Shown: positions 30,001-38,722, numbered from the stretch's first letter. The stretch: 64,000 nucleotides of DNA from Tyto alba (GCF_018691265.1 NW_024881313.1:8833501-8897500); one strand, 5' to 3'. Notes: generated by a model not told the origin, from the sequence alone. Numbers and translations: made by a program.

Positions 30001-32979
30001 CATTTTCATCATCACTACTAAAAATCTAGACAGTTCTTTTGGTACTACTAGTAGTGATGCAGCCATGTAATAATAATAGTGCTGGGTGTGTTTCAAATAA
30101 TTTCTCACGGCCAGGTGACAATTAGCTTGAGACATGTGCTTCCAAGAATAGGCTGCCCTGTTGAACAACTCTGACTACCTTTTGCTGTTTTCAGATTGTA
30201 GTGTAACTAGCAGATTTTGTGCCCAGGTTGCTACTTTCTTATTACAGAGATGTGCGCAGGACTATTTTGCTTCTGCATGTGAGCTATTCCAGGTACTCGC
30301 AGCTGCTTCTGGTTCAGCAGTTATACCTTGTCCCAGCAGATTCTTGGGGTTTAATGACATTCTGCAACTAGACTGTGTTTTCCTGTTTCTTAGAAAACTA
30401 AATGCAAATTATGTTTAGGGAAATAATACTGGGATTATGGTGATACACAGGTACATATATAATTTCTGTAAACATACTAGATTTGGATACTGACCTGTGT
30501 ATGTGTTGATGAATGAAGGTCAAAGTTTATGATCAGTCTGTCTCTCCTGTTAAAGATTATGAAGCAACTGCATACATAAGGATGGTAATTAGAGATTTTT
30601 TTAGTAGGTTCTTTGCTTACAGAAGCAGAACTTTAAGAGTGCTCCATGAAGATGAGACAAGACATTTATGTAATGCTGATGGAAGATGCATCATCAGTTT
30701 TTCAGCCTGCATAGTCATTGTACATTTACTGAAAAAAGCTTTAGCTTTAGGAGTGATGAGTGAGCTTAGACTTTTTTTATCTTGAGAATCAGTGTTTGCC
30801 TTCCTAGTGTGCAGTTTTGTAGAAGCTACGTATGGAATTGGAGAAAGCTGATATTATACTTTGTTTGCCCTAGAGTGCTTTCTAAAATGCTATTCTTATT
30901 TGTTCTTTGTTTTTAAAATGAATTGTTGCTTTGATTTTAGAAAAATAGTTGATCATGTTGATTGGATGACATCTCCTGAGCAAGTAGCAGATGCAGTGAA
31001 ACGCTTCAGGTATGTCTTTTATCATAGATGTTAAATGTGAAGTACTTACCAATTGATGTCTAATATCTGTGTATCCTTCCTGGTTTTTTTAAGTGAGAAA
31101 ATTATTATTACTGTACAGAATTCCAGTTGGAGCATACACTGCTTTTTATGTGTGTTAAGTGAGGGAGAGTAATTGTCACATGAAGAATATTTTTAAGTTT
31201 CTTCCCCTTCCTTAAAAAGTTCTTTTTTAACCAGTCTAGAAGAACTATAATATGGGCCTACTTATGAATTTCATTCTATTACTGGATGAAATGTCTTGTT
31301 TACCTTGATGAAGGCATATGCATGCCTTGCCTTAAAAGGCAAACAATTATTACTAAAACAAAAGCCTTAGCTCTAAGCTAATGTTTGGCGTGTGGACGGA
31401 TACTTCTCTTGTATCAAAGGCTCCGTCATTCCATTTCCTAAAAGTCTTAATGGCTTCATGACTTCTGCAGTGGAGCTGAGCGAGAACCATCCTACTTGCC
31501 TTTTTTTTTCTTTTTTTCCCCCATTGGATGGGGTGGAAAAGAAAGTAGAATAACTATTAGCCAAAGGGTTGCACTTCACAGATATTCTGTTATTCCTTAA
31601 TAACACTAAGTAAGAATGTGTTGTTCTTACTCAGAGAAAAAAAAAATGTCATTCACTGAGGCAAATTGCATTTTTAGACAGAGGCATGTTTTTTGCATTG
31701 GGCTTTAAACTACAACAAAACTACTTCACCTCAGCTTTAGTTTGCTGATAGGTTAACTGCTGTCAGAGATCTAATGAAACAATTAGTAGACCTAAGCTTA
31801 GAGTCTCTCAGTGGCAGTAGAGACTGGTTGGTAAAAGTAAATCTTAAGTATATTTTATGTAACAGTTATGTGGTATTTGAATGCTTCTGGTGTTTAATAT
31901 TTTCTTTCATCTCATTCTTGTACTAAAAAAGTATTCAATAGCTACTAATATTGTTGAGTGTATTGTACTTCTTACTTTTGATTTCTTTTTTGCCTTTTCT
32001 AATACTTGAAGTGTGTGTTACTTTATGTGCAAATTACTTTCTTGTATTTATTTTATGAGAAAGCTTTGAGGGATTAAAAAGAGCCTTTCACTTGAAAAAA
32101 CTTTAATGTATTTTGACAGATTTGCTTTTATTACAGAGATGCTTTTTGGCCCAATGGCATTTTGGCAGAGACCGTTCCACGGAGGGACAAAGCTATTAGA
32201 ATGAGAACGAGAGTGGCAGGGAAGACCAAATTACTGGAGGTAATGCCAGGTAAGTGAGTCTGGGATTGAAGCCTAATAATTCTTACCGTATGTTGTTACC
32301 GGAATGAATGTCAGTATTCTTGTTGATTGTTGAAGTGTTGAAATGTTGATGTATGAACTGTATTTAAATAAAAAAGGTTTTTAATTATTAAAGCACTGAA
32401 CATTTTCACATGTATTGTGACTTTGCAAGTGTAGTTCTCTTAGAACCAACCTGGTATTTAGTTTCACTAGAGAAATTAAGTTTACCTATATTCTAATACA
32501 GCTTGATTTAATGTAAAATAATATGGTTCCACATACATAGTGTAAAAAGTGAAGTAATTTTCAGAAATTCTTTCTGCTGTAAGAGAGCTTTTAGTTGAGT
32601 CATGTTATGTATAATAGAGGTGCTGTTACTTCAAGTTCCAAGCTACATAATTTGAAAGATTTAATATTCAGTTTAAATTTGCTGTTAATACAGAAGCAGA
32701 TTAAACTGCCGTGTGACTTTAATTTTTGTAGATGAACTGAAGCACATCATAGGCGCTGAGACAACACGGAAAGGCATTCTTCGGGTCTTTGAGATGTTCC
32801 AGCACACTCAACTGAATAAGAGAATGGTGTATGTGTTTCTGGAGAGATTCCTAGAAACCTTATTTCCACAAAATAAGTTCCATGAGCTCTTCAACAAACT
32901 GCATTCACGGTCAAAGCAGATGCAGAGGTATAAGCAGAGACTACATTCTACTCAAGCGCCTTCCTTGCAGAAAAGGTGA
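1..32979 (+). CDS. SNX13: Sorting nexin 13, 3' three quarters of the coding sequence (21 exons)
   Basis: The joined exons are 1-56, 213-314, 975-1063, 1485-1568, 3915-4053, 4563-4651, 5820-5919, 9040-9233, 10783-10887, 12451-12583, 13280-13317, 17757-17826, 19778-19950, 22635-22742, 23718-23828, 25088-25249, 26458-26529, 29018-29163, 30941-31009, 32137-32249 and 32732-32979. All introns are GT...AG and phases match throughout, giving 799 codons plus TGA; base 1 completes an upstream codon. The product matches my recollection of human SNX13 almost residue for residue (about 170-968). In that family the protein is an ER-anchored PXA-RGS-PX-nexin C protein. The RGS domain is reported as a GAP for G-alpha-s, and the PX domain binds PI3P. 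Family members tether the ER to endosomes, lysosomes or lipid droplets. Visible landmarks are RRYSDF and LPGKK in [13 protein letters not shown] in RGS, and an SLQKR C-terminus. The promoter, start codon and N-terminal membrane segment lie outside the window. Identity is very secure; a paralogue (SNX14, SNX19, SNX25) would not match this closely. Confidence 0.97.
213..314 (+). CDS. SNX13: SNX13 coding exon B, PXA domain
   Basis: The acceptor TTGTATAG precedes 213. The exon completes a GAC codon and contains [17 protein letters not shown] and CTSPKDEEG. The donor is GTCTCT at 315, a weak match to the GTRAGT consensus; the same reading frame runs on into the intron to a stop near 373. Confidence 0.95.
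975..1063 (+). CDS. SNX13: SNX13 coding exon C, PXA domain
   Basis: It follows a CCTCCCTAG acceptor and ends before a perfect GTAAGT donor at 1064. It encodes [19 protein letters not shown] and KIMRYFVR, the conserved hydrophobic core of PXA. Confidence 0.97.
1485..1568 (+). CDS. SNX13: SNX13 coding exon D, PXA domain
   Basis: A phase-0 exon of 28 codons after TTTTTCAG. It contains [19 protein letters not shown] and ends VIWM before GTAAGA. This [18 protein letters not shown] segment is a hallmark of PXA domains. Confidence 0.97.
1716..1785. repeat. TA/CA-rich simple sequence
   Basis: Imperfect alternating pyrimidine-purine sequence (TATAC, ATATGTACGTAT, then CACACTCACAC). Confidence 0.7.
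3437..3458. repeat. Poly-T run (T22) in intron 4
   Basis: An uninterrupted T22 followed directly by CCAG, resembling a polypyrimidine tract with a splice acceptor. Confidence 0.9.
3915..4053 (+). CDS. SNX13: SNX13 coding exon E, end of PXA and linker
   Basis: The exon starts [19 protein letters not shown] and continues through [19 protein letters not shown] to a split Asp codon before GTTAGT. It is charged and probably helical, and leads from PXA toward the RGS domain. Confidence 0.96.
4563..4651 (+). CDS. SNX13: SNX13 coding exon F, PXA-RGS linker
   Basis: After TTGCTTTCAG it encodes [20 protein letters not shown] and then [10 protein letters not shown], followed by a GTAAGT donor at 4652. 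A heptad-like helical linker. Confidence 0.96.
5820..5919 (+). CDS. SNX13: SNX13 coding exon G, start of RGS domain
   Basis: After GTCTTACAG it encodes [17 protein letters not shown] and then DNVALQFFM, ending on a split codon before GTAAGT. This is the first helix block of the RGS fold. Confidence 0.96.
6575..8717 (+). mobile_element. CR1 LINE copy, 5'-truncated with internal deletions, in intron 7 of SNX13
   Basis: The copy begins near 6575 in the region corresponding to the end of the CR1 ORF2 endonuclease. It runs through the reverse-transcriptase region and 3' UTR to the CR1 terminus CCTAAATGATT...ATTCTATG at about 8717. Compared with the avian CR1 sequence as I remember it, three segments are missing. 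One, near 7908-7912, removes the VPQGS-type RT block. One is near 8461, and one near 8565 in the 3' UTR. Frameshifts and stops disrupt ORF2, so it is immobile. It lies in the same orientation as SNX13. The left boundary is approximate, and target-site duplications are not evident, as usual for CR1. Confidence 0.95.
6999..8090 (+). pseudogene. CR1 ORF2 reverse-transcriptase remnant
   Basis: One frame is open from 6999 to 7766 and encodes CR1 pre-RT and RT sequence: [19 protein letters not shown], then [20 protein letters not shown] and [15 protein letters not shown] frameshift near 7470 turns the later part of that frame into nonsense. Real CR1 sequence then continues in other frames, for example [20 protein letters not shown] within 7741-7923 and the catalytic LADDTKLGG near 7972-7998. 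The VPQGS block between them is deleted. This is a transposon relic, not a host gene. Confidence 0.88.
9040..9233 (+). CDS. SNX13: SNX13 coding exon H, core of RGS domain
   Basis: The longest internal exon. It contains [20 protein letters not shown], then [11 protein letters not shown], and ends YEQYLSEK before [17 protein letters not shown] corresponds to the conserved LxFWxxxExY core of RGS domains. Confidence 0.97.
10783..10887 (+). CDS. SNX13: SNX13 coding exon I, RGS domain
   Basis: A phase-0 exon of 35 codons: [19 protein letters not shown], then [16 protein letters not shown], ending before GTATAC. The donor departs from consensus at +4 and +6. Confidence 0.95.
12451..12583 (+). CDS. 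SNX13: SNX13 coding exon J, end of RGS domain
   Basis: It encodes [19 protein letters not shown], then [20 protein letters not shown], ending on a split codon before GTGAGC. The acceptor is CAATAAG with a poor pyrimidine tract. Retention of the following intron would end the reading frame at 12645. Confidence 0.96.
13280..13317 (+). CDS. SNX13: SNX13 coding exon K (38-bp microexon)
   Basis: A 38-bp exon encoding [13 protein letters not shown] across its junctions, between TGCTCCTAG and GTAAGT. It is serine-, glycine- and asparagine-rich linker between RGS and PX. Its length is not a multiple of three, so skipping it alone would shift frame. Confidence 0.93.
13318..17756 (+). other. SNX13 intron 11 (longest in the window)
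   Basis: 4.4 kb of mostly AT-rich DNA flanking the 38-bp microexon. I see no exon, RNA gene or transposon. A slightly more GC-rich patch at about 14275-14335 is not recognised. Confidence 0.75.
17757..17826 (+). CDS. SNX13: SNX13 coding exon L, RGS-PX linker
   Basis: After CCCTGCAG it encodes [19 protein letters not shown] and then ISDT, with a GTAAGT donor at 17827. It is acidic and serine-rich. Human has SSDDS where this copy has PSDEA, a modest divergence in a disordered linker. Confidence 0.93.
19164..19246. repeat. TG/CA microsatellite with self-complementary centre
   Basis: TGTGTGTGTTTGTGTGTACA is followed by ACACACAG, TA-rich sequence, and then a second TGTGTGTGTA tract. The GTGTGTACACAC centre is palindromic and can form a cruciform or Z-DNA. 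Confidence 0.85.
19778..19950 (+). CDS. SNX13: SNX13 coding exon M, first half of PX domain
   Basis: After AAACTACCAG it encodes [20 protein letters not shown], then [28 protein letters not shown] and [10 protein letters not shown]. The RRYSDF motif supplies the arginine that contacts the 3-phosphate of PI3P in PX domains. Confidence 0.98.
22635..22742 (+). CDS. SNX13: SNX13 coding exon N, PX domain
   Basis: A phase-0 exon of 36 codons: [19 protein letters not shown], then [15 protein letters not shown], ending before GTAAGG. LPGKK lies in the membrane-inserting loop region of PX. Confidence 0.97.
22820..22879. repeat. A-rich simple sequence
   Basis: Three A runs separated by AGCCCCTAAAGCCAC and CAACCAACC spacers, in intron 14. 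Confidence 0.85.
23413..23442. repeat. TG tract with T20 run
   Basis: GTGTGTGTG followed by a T20 homopolymer, in intron 14. Confidence 0.85.
23718..23828 (+). CDS. SNX13: SNX13 coding exon O, end of PX domain
   Basis: A phase-0 exon of 37 codons after [29 protein letters not shown], then [17 protein letters not shown], with donor GTAAGA. It holds the last PX helix and the [13 protein letters not shown] stretch. Confidence 0.97.
25088..25249 (+). CDS. SNX13: SNX13 coding exon P, PX to nexin-C linker
   Basis: A phase-0 exon of 54 codons after [29 protein letters not shown], then [20 protein letters not shown], ending FFK. It looks amphipathic-helical with a repeated KMS(D/E) pattern. Its first codon is ATG, but it is an internal exon. 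Confidence 0.97.
26458..26529 (+). CDS. SNX13: SNX13 coding exon Q, linker before nexin-C
   Basis: A phase-0 exon of 24 codons: [20 protein letters not shown], then IDDN before GTGAGT. This is among the more variable parts of the protein compared with human. Confidence 0.93.
27968..28000. repeat. (AAAC)n tetranucleotide microsatellite
   Basis: Five uninterrupted AAAC units flanked by degenerate AAAAC, in intron 17. Likely length-polymorphic. Confidence 0.9.
29018..29163 (+). CDS. SNX13: SNX13 coding exon R, nexin C-terminal domain
   Basis: It starts [20 protein letters not shown] and continues [20 protein letters not shown], ending DTIN plus two bases before GTACTG. This helical block opens the sorting-nexin C domain found in the SNX13/14/19/25 group. 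Confidence 0.97.
30010..30059. repeat. 11-bp inverted repeat in intron 18
   Basis: CATCACTACTA at 30010-30020 is exactly complementary to TAGTAGTGATG at 30049-30059. The right arm overlaps a perfect 12-bp palindrome, ACTACTAGTAGT. It may form a hairpin in pre-mRNA with a 28-nt loop. Confidence 0.65.
30941..31009 (+). CDS. SNX13: SNX13 coding exon S, nexin C-terminal domain
   Basis: After TTGATTTTAG it encodes [20 protein letters not shown] and then RF, with split arginine codons at both ends and donor GTATGT. Confidence 0.96.
32137..32249 (+). CDS. SNX13: SNX13 coding exon T, nexin C-terminal domain
   Basis: After TTATTACAG it encodes [20 protein letters not shown], then [17 protein letters not shown], with donor GTAAGT. 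FWPNG is a conserved nexin-C motif. Confidence 0.96.
32732..32979 (+). CDS. SNX13: SNX13 last coding exon with stop codon
   Basis: After a TTTTTGTAG acceptor it encodes [20 protein letters not shown], then [19 protein letters not shown], and ends [10 protein letters not shown] before TGA at 32977-32979. The same exon continues into the 3' UTR. Confidence 0.97.
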
Positions 32980-33595
32980 CACTTGAAACCTATTAAGCTG
33001 GTGTATGTTTGTCCAGGACTAATTACTTGGGCAGATTCTCTGGGGCTTCAAACTCACATGCTGTTACTTCTGCACCAGTCTTCTAGTGTCACATATTAGA
33101 TTATTAATGCATCTGTAAGACCTGTGGATCTTCTCATCTTCACATGTAATTCAACCACTACCAGAAGGGTTTGTGTGTCTTAAATGATTTGGTGCGTCTT
33201 CATGCAACATTGAGAAGAATACTGGCCCAATATATAAGAATGCTGATTCCTTCCGTTCCTGAGTCGATGTTTTGCCAGCAATGAAAGGTGCCAGACTGTT
33301 CAAGTAAAGCACAACTGTGGTGACACAAGGGAAGAAAAGGATGTTTTGGCACTGGGAGATAGTGCAATGTGTGAGAATCAGGTGGAATTGCTCTATGTTA
33401 TGACTGTTGAGGCTGTAGGGCTCTTTTAATGTTCCTGTAAGGGTTGAGATAACAGGAAAAGAGATCTCTGGAATAGCAGGTTCATAGGAGAGGGGAGAAA
33501 TAGTTATAGCCGCATCATAAAAGTACATTTATTAAAGAAAAGTTGAGGTAATGTGACTCTTATGCCACATTTACTTCAACTTTTTTGTTTTGAGA

Positions 33596-33656
33596 AATAA
33601 ACTAACGCTAGATCTAATGGGGGTTTTAGTCAAGGCAGAGGTGCAGTAGAAATAAA
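33596..33656 (+). terminator. Proximal candidate poly(A) signals
   Basis: AATAAA occurs at 33596-33601 and again at 33651-33656; the second is followed by a T-rich stretch. Use of either would give a 3' UTR of about 0.7 kb. Confidence 0.45.
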
Positions 33657-34349
33657 CCCTTTATTCTGATTATTCTTTAGCTTTAAGGGCCATATGCTGC
33701 TCTTAGAGCACCTGGCATACATTTTTCATGTAACTTCAGTGGAGAAGGGGCATCACATTTATGTTCAATTGGCCTATCTGAACATATGTCAAGTTGCTAG
33801 TCGTAGAAGGAAGGGAGTACATGTTTCAAAGAGGACAGACATCATGTAAGAAGATGAGGAAATTGCACTAAGACACAGTTTACACACAACTCCCCACTAA
33901 AATTTTAAACTTTTTTTGGGTGTGAAAGACTGTCCTACTTAATTGAAAGATTCCTCAACTTTTAGTGTGTAAGCCTCATGGAAAAATACTAGAATTAGTT
34001 GGCTCCTCACAGGTAAAGGATTTCATTAGTCATATGCAAACACTTGGAAATTCCTGAATGCATCTCAGTGTATATATGAAAATAAAAAGGAGATAAAACG
34101 ATAATATTTTTTTAAATATTTTTTTTATTTTTTTGCATAGTGTAAAATTTTAATAAAAAATTTGACTTCAAGGCCCCACATCCATCTGTTCAGTTTCATT
34201 GAAGAATTTTTGTCCAACAAAAAATGAAGTTACAACTGAATAATTCTGTTTGGCCACAGCATATCTCAGTTTGTGTTTTCTTTTTCATAGTCCCCACCTG
34301 TTTGAGCACCACCATCTGGGTGAATAGAAAGTAATCCTATAGAGTCTGA

Positions 34350-34374
34350 TTTTTTTTTTTTTTTTTTTTTTTTT
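34350..34374. repeat. Poly-T run (T25) in the probable 3' UTR
   Basis: An uninterrupted T25 run. If transcribed it would be a long U tract, a possible target for U-binding proteins. Confidence 0.9.
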
Positions 34375-34899
34375 CTGAATGCTAAACACAGGGTAAGATA
34401 CAGCTATTGATCAAGCATCCTTATAGTAATTTGTGTCTTAATGGGAACAGATGATTCTTCTATGTGAGGGAGGAATGTAGACCTTTTATGAAAGAGTTCT
34501 AAGAGAAGATAGAAGGCTTTCAAAGGACCTAGTTAATTTGGCTGAAGCCTCTATATAGAGCGTTTTTTTCTCATGGACTCTATTAATGCAATGTAGCCTT
34601 TTATCATACTACTTAATGATGATCATATTGTACTGTTAGCATTCTCATACAGTATGCATGGGCTCAAGTGCACTTGGTTTTTTTCTTTATTGCAGGACTA
34701 AATACTGTAAATGAAATCCCTTTCTTTTATAATCCCTGGGAAGACAAGTTGGTAAATATGTAAGAACCCTTCCCCCTTCCTCTCTGCAGATTCTGTGGAA
34801 GCGTGATGATTAAATGCTGTTGAATTTAACAGAATTATTGAGTTCCATGTGAAATAATCGACATAGCCAGCTCCTATTGTTTACATGCCTGTATCTTCC

Positions 34900-34936
34900 T
34901 CAGATGTCAGGGTGCTCCAGCATACCTGACATCTGA
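34900..34936 (+). repeat. Perfect 12-bp stem-loop in the probable SNX13 3' UTR
   Basis: TCAGATGTCAGG at 34900-34911 is exactly complementary to CCTGACATCTGA at 34925-34936, around a 13-nt loop that can itself pair TGC with GCA. It is too short for an ordinary pre-miRNA. It could be an RNA-protein recognition hairpin or the remnant of a palindromic transposon. Confidence 0.7.
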
Positions 34937-35266
34937 CCGATGAAAGATCGTTCAGCAATTATTCTTGGCGATACAGTAAATATATCATTGATCCTACCAA
35001 ATCTAATTTATGTCTTTTAAATCACCGAATTTGTTATGCGGTATGAAAGTGGGAAGTTCAAATACTGTTTTGTTAAATCTGTGGAACCTTTTATCTATCT
35101 GTAGGTACCATGAAAAATTTTAAGAGAATAGTGATATGTGCAAATTTGGGATTTTTTTTTTTAATTATCTGGTACATTTCTGTACAAAAATAAAATAATA
35201 ACTCTAGGAATGTGAACTGAACATAATATGCCATGTTTATTAGTTGTTTTACTTAATGAATTTATT

Positions 35267-35321
35267 ACGTATATATACCTATACACACATTTATATACAT
35301 GTGTGTGCATATGTATATATG
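35267..35321. repeat. TA/CA/TG mixed simple sequence
   Basis: CGTATATATACC, ACACACATTTATATACATG and TGTGTGCATATGTATATATG, a partly palindromic purine-pyrimidine alternation. Confidence 0.8.
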
Positions 35322-35760
35322 TATTAAAGATTTGTCTTCTGTATTTAATTACAGAATGTGGCTTCCTAATTAAGTGGTGCCTGTTGGCTGGCAAGAATCA
35401 TCAGAAATTAATACTTTTTGTTAAAAAGAGTTTGTATGTATGTTTATTTAAATGGTTTTCCTGTTGACGATTTAAAATACCTGCCCTCTCAACCCATGCA
35501 GCCTATTATCCCAACAAATCTCCAAAACGGAATGCTAATATACAGCACTTCAGTGTCTGGGTGTTTCTTCTGGCCTTTGGGTGCTGTGACTGGCCACTGA
35601 AAATTGTGCCATTGTCAACAAATGCACTTATTTTAGCCTTAATTATTTTTAAGAGAAAATGAGCAATTGAATTTTTCATTTGGTTCATCCTCAAGCTTGT
35701 GCTGCTGGTGTTTGCTAGAACTAAACAGTAAATTTTAAGTGCTACCAGAATGTGTACCAA

Positions 35761-35851
35761 AATAAAAATCTATGAATTCCACAATCTAAATTTTTAATTT
35801 TGTGCAATATTTTCATTTAATGCATGTGTAATTGAGTAACTGTAAAATAAA
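35761..35851 (+). terminator. Middle candidate poly(A) signals
   Basis: AATAAA at 35761-35766 and 35846-35851, with TTTTTAATGTTTTG-type U/GU-rich sequence just after the second. Either would give a 3' UTR of about 2.9 kb. Confidence 0.4.
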
Positions 35852-38356
35852 TGAATTTTTAATGTTTTGAAGTCTAGGTTGACGTCTTCTCAGCTGAACA
35901 ATTTTGCCTTTTGTTGCGTTAGTTTATTTAAGGACTTGTTTTAAAAGTCTTATCTGTTACTCCTTTGTTAATTCTCTTGTTCTCAGTGATCCTTGCTCAT
36001 CTGAGCAAAGCTCACATATTACAAGGGAAAAATCTGAAGAGCACATCTCATTAATATAGCTGTTATAAATTACTTGTGCATATCATTGTACAGTAAGTGT
36101 CAGCTGTGTGCCTAACTGTTCTATTCATGCTTTTTCCTTCCCTTCCCTCTCCTCTCGTTTCCATAACGAATGAACGTGAAACAGGCTGCCATGGTTACTT
36201 CTACTGAATGGCAGAGGACTCTAAAATATTTTTTTTTTTTGGAGTTTGCATTTATGTTCTGTCCAATAGAAAGCTAAAAAATTACACTAATAAAGTATTA
36301 ACAGGATTATTATGAGTATCTGTTTATTTTTAAAGTAACTTTCTTGCTAGCAGGTATGAATGTTCCTCAAGTCTGGGGAAAAAAAAAATCACTGAAGATA
36401 AAAATATTGCTACTAAATAAAACAATCATTCTTTGATTATTTATTTTCTTTTTAATTTCTAAACTGGTTTTACTTTTTAACAAATTAATCTCGACATTCA
36501 TTTTCAACCAGCATTTGCAGAGAGCTCTGTATTTTAAAAGGACATATGCAGAAACCGAGATTGTATGCTGTAGGAGTTTCTTATATTGTTGTGGTTGTGT
36601 TCTTTTTTTTTTTTTGCTCTTTGGCTTTCCCCCCCTGGGCTTATTCTTGCAGCAGCTGGATCTACCATGGGAGTACAATTGTTACCCTTGATATATTTAT
36701 TCCAGCTGTTTCACATTCATCAAAAAGATGTCCTGAGCTACAGAGATGTTAGTTCTTTGACTCTAGGGTGAAGTGTTTACTGTTTTCACTAATTTACACA
36801 CTGTTGCCACAGGATGTAGATACATCACAGGAATTTCTCTAGCTGATTGCAAGTTCTTATTTGTGGAAACGGTTCTCTTGGGGTAATTTCATGGCAAGAA
36901 ATCCACTGCGTTATGAACTTATTTTAAAAGTCTTAATAATATCTGCCATTTACTAAGTGAGAGTAACATGCATCTGTGGCTTATTTAACTCTCCAGTCTA
37001 CCACATTATCTGGTTTATTTTGGTTTTGATGTTTAGTAAATGTGTGGGTTGCTACAGTTTTTGTAAAGTTTGGTAATCAGCATCACTCCGCATTGAGTTA
37101 TTTAACTACAAATTTCATGATTGATCTCTTGGAAGAAAGGAAATTATATCATGAAAACAATTAGTTCACTTTTGTTATATATTTCAAAAGAAGTTAAGCT
37201 TTATTTTCATGAAACATCTGTGCTGCTGCAGTTCTCCCCCAACATGCACACACATACAGAGAAATATGTTTGAATACTTCCATATTCAAATACCTCAAAT
37301 AACGGTTTCCCATGCCATGTCTCTTTGAATTACTATGACATGTTGGGGTTGGGATATTCTACGTGGGTCAGTTAAATTATTTGTTACCTGGTTCAGCAAG
37401 GGCTAACTGGAATTCTCATTTGACATCTTAGCGTTAGAATGGTAAATAAATTAATTCTGAGGTTGGTCTTAAGTAGAGAACAAGATTATATTGAATTTGT
37501 TGGCAGTCAAGAGCTGTTTTTTGGAAATTAGGAATGCAACTTTCAAAAATGGACTTGCTCTTTCTTACTGTAACCGTTTTAAAAGCAAGTCGCTGGTAGT
37601 CTTTTGAGTGTTTATGCTGCATTTTCTCAGCTTGAGGTCTAGAATTATGCTAATTCTGCATTAAGTTGAGGGATAGTGATGGAACTTTTCTGTTATCACC
37701 TTACCAGTTTTAGGTAAGGGATTTTCCTAAAATTGTGAGTATTAAGAATGCTGGTCTTCATTTAGAACATGTAGAAGATGATTCTGTGAGTTACCTGGTT
37801 ATTCCATGCACAGTATAGCCAGAACTGGAAAAAAACTTTTACTTTTTTTGCTTCTTAAGCCAGCCAGTACTAGGGTAAGTAAAAAATGTTCTTTTCGGAA
37901 GTCACCTCATGTTAGAAAGGTAAGGGGTTGTTACTTTTCAGTTTGAAGGTGAAATTAGAATTTGATTATTAAAGACAACATTTTCCTTTTTGTTTTCAAG
38001 GACTTGGTACAAAACATTCCTTTATGGTCTGTTTTAAAAATTGGTTTCATGTCTCACCTGCTCAATTTTCTGTTACCTATGTTGCTTTAAATCACTGGTT
38101 TCCCAGTAATCCCTAACATCATTTTGGTAAACAAACAAGGCCTGTTTATACCTAATGTAAAAACGTGAAGCATTTTGAGGAGAAAAAGATAGGAGCTTCA
38201 TTCAGTATTCTGCTGTTTTGGGTCATTGTACCAGTGCAGAATTGAAACTGGAATGTCACGCAATTGGGAAGTCAGCAATTTTGCTGACTTTGTGCAGTGT
38301 CATGTAAAGGAACTATGCACCCAAGGTTCTCCTGTGTATCATGTATATCAAAAGAA

Positions 38357-38362
38357 AATAAA
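38357..38362 (+). terminator. Distal candidate poly(A) signal
   Basis: AATAAA followed by TTTTTCTTC and then a GTGTC/GTTGTG-rich stretch, the expected order of downstream elements. It is the last convincing signal before the CTCF-like motif pair. Confidence 0.4.
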
Positions 38363-38546
38363 GGTATTTTTCTTCTAAGTATTGCTGTGTCTAGCAGTTA
38401 GCAGTTGTGCTGAATGTCTTTGAACGTGTTGCAGCTGAACTGCTCTGCTAATAAGATAAATGCAGCCTGCAAAATTGTATGTTTTGTTGAGAACGGTTCT
38501 TCAGAACCAAGATGTGGACTGTCACCAGTGAAAGTCTTGCTGAAGT

Positions 38547-38564
38547 ACCTGAATGATTTCAGGT
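38547..38564. repeat. 7-bp hairpin palindrome
   Basis: ACCTGAA at 38547-38553 and TTCAGGT at 38558-38564 around a TGAT loop. It lies between the distal poly(A) signal and the first CTCF-like motif. Confidence 0.5.
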
Positions 38565-38661
38565 GATTCCACATATAACCATTTGTCCTATTTCACTTGC
38601 TATAGAATCCATCCTTTTTTTTTTTTTCTCAATAGTACTGATATTGGCAAGAATATTGTAG

Positions 38662-38722
38662 TCTCTAGGGGGCGTGTCTTCTTCAGTCATAAGAAGTGTA
38701 GTCACATTCAGTAGATGGCTGT
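38662..38722 (+). promoter_or_regulatory. Pair of CTCF-like motifs just past SNX13
   Basis: TCTCTAGGGGGCGT at 38663-38676 and TCAGTAGATGGCTG at 38708-38721 each fit most of the CTCF core CCANNAGRKGGC on the plus strand. They lie in tandem about 45 bp apart. Motif match only; occupancy is unknown. Confidence 0.4.

Larger units (their letters stand above)
29164..32731 (+). other. SNX13 introns 18-20
   Basis: Introns 29164-30940, 31010-32136 and 32250-32731. Intron 18 contains an 11-bp inverted repeat at 30010-30059. No exon, RNA gene or transposon is recognised. Confidence 0.75.
32980..38385 (+). other. SNX13: Probable SNX13 3' UTR with alternative ends
   Basis: Downstream of the stop there is no further splice-supported coding sequence. 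AATAAA signals follow at 33596, 33651, 34081, 34152, 35189, 35761, 35846 and 38357. The distal boundary given here is inferred from the last of these, which is followed by T/GT-rich sequence. The true end could be as early as about 33.7 kb. The region is AT-rich with a T25 run and a CA/TA-rich block. Confidence 0.5.

Noticed and set aside
30161..30785. Open frames of 85 and 90 codons in intron 18 as an extra SNX13 exon
   Set aside because: The flanking exons R and S join in frame with nothing missing, and the encoded residues match no known isoform.
34900..34936. Hairpin as a microRNA precursor
   Set aside because: The total stem-loop is about 37 nt, too short for a conventional Drosha/Dicer substrate, and flanking pairing is weak.
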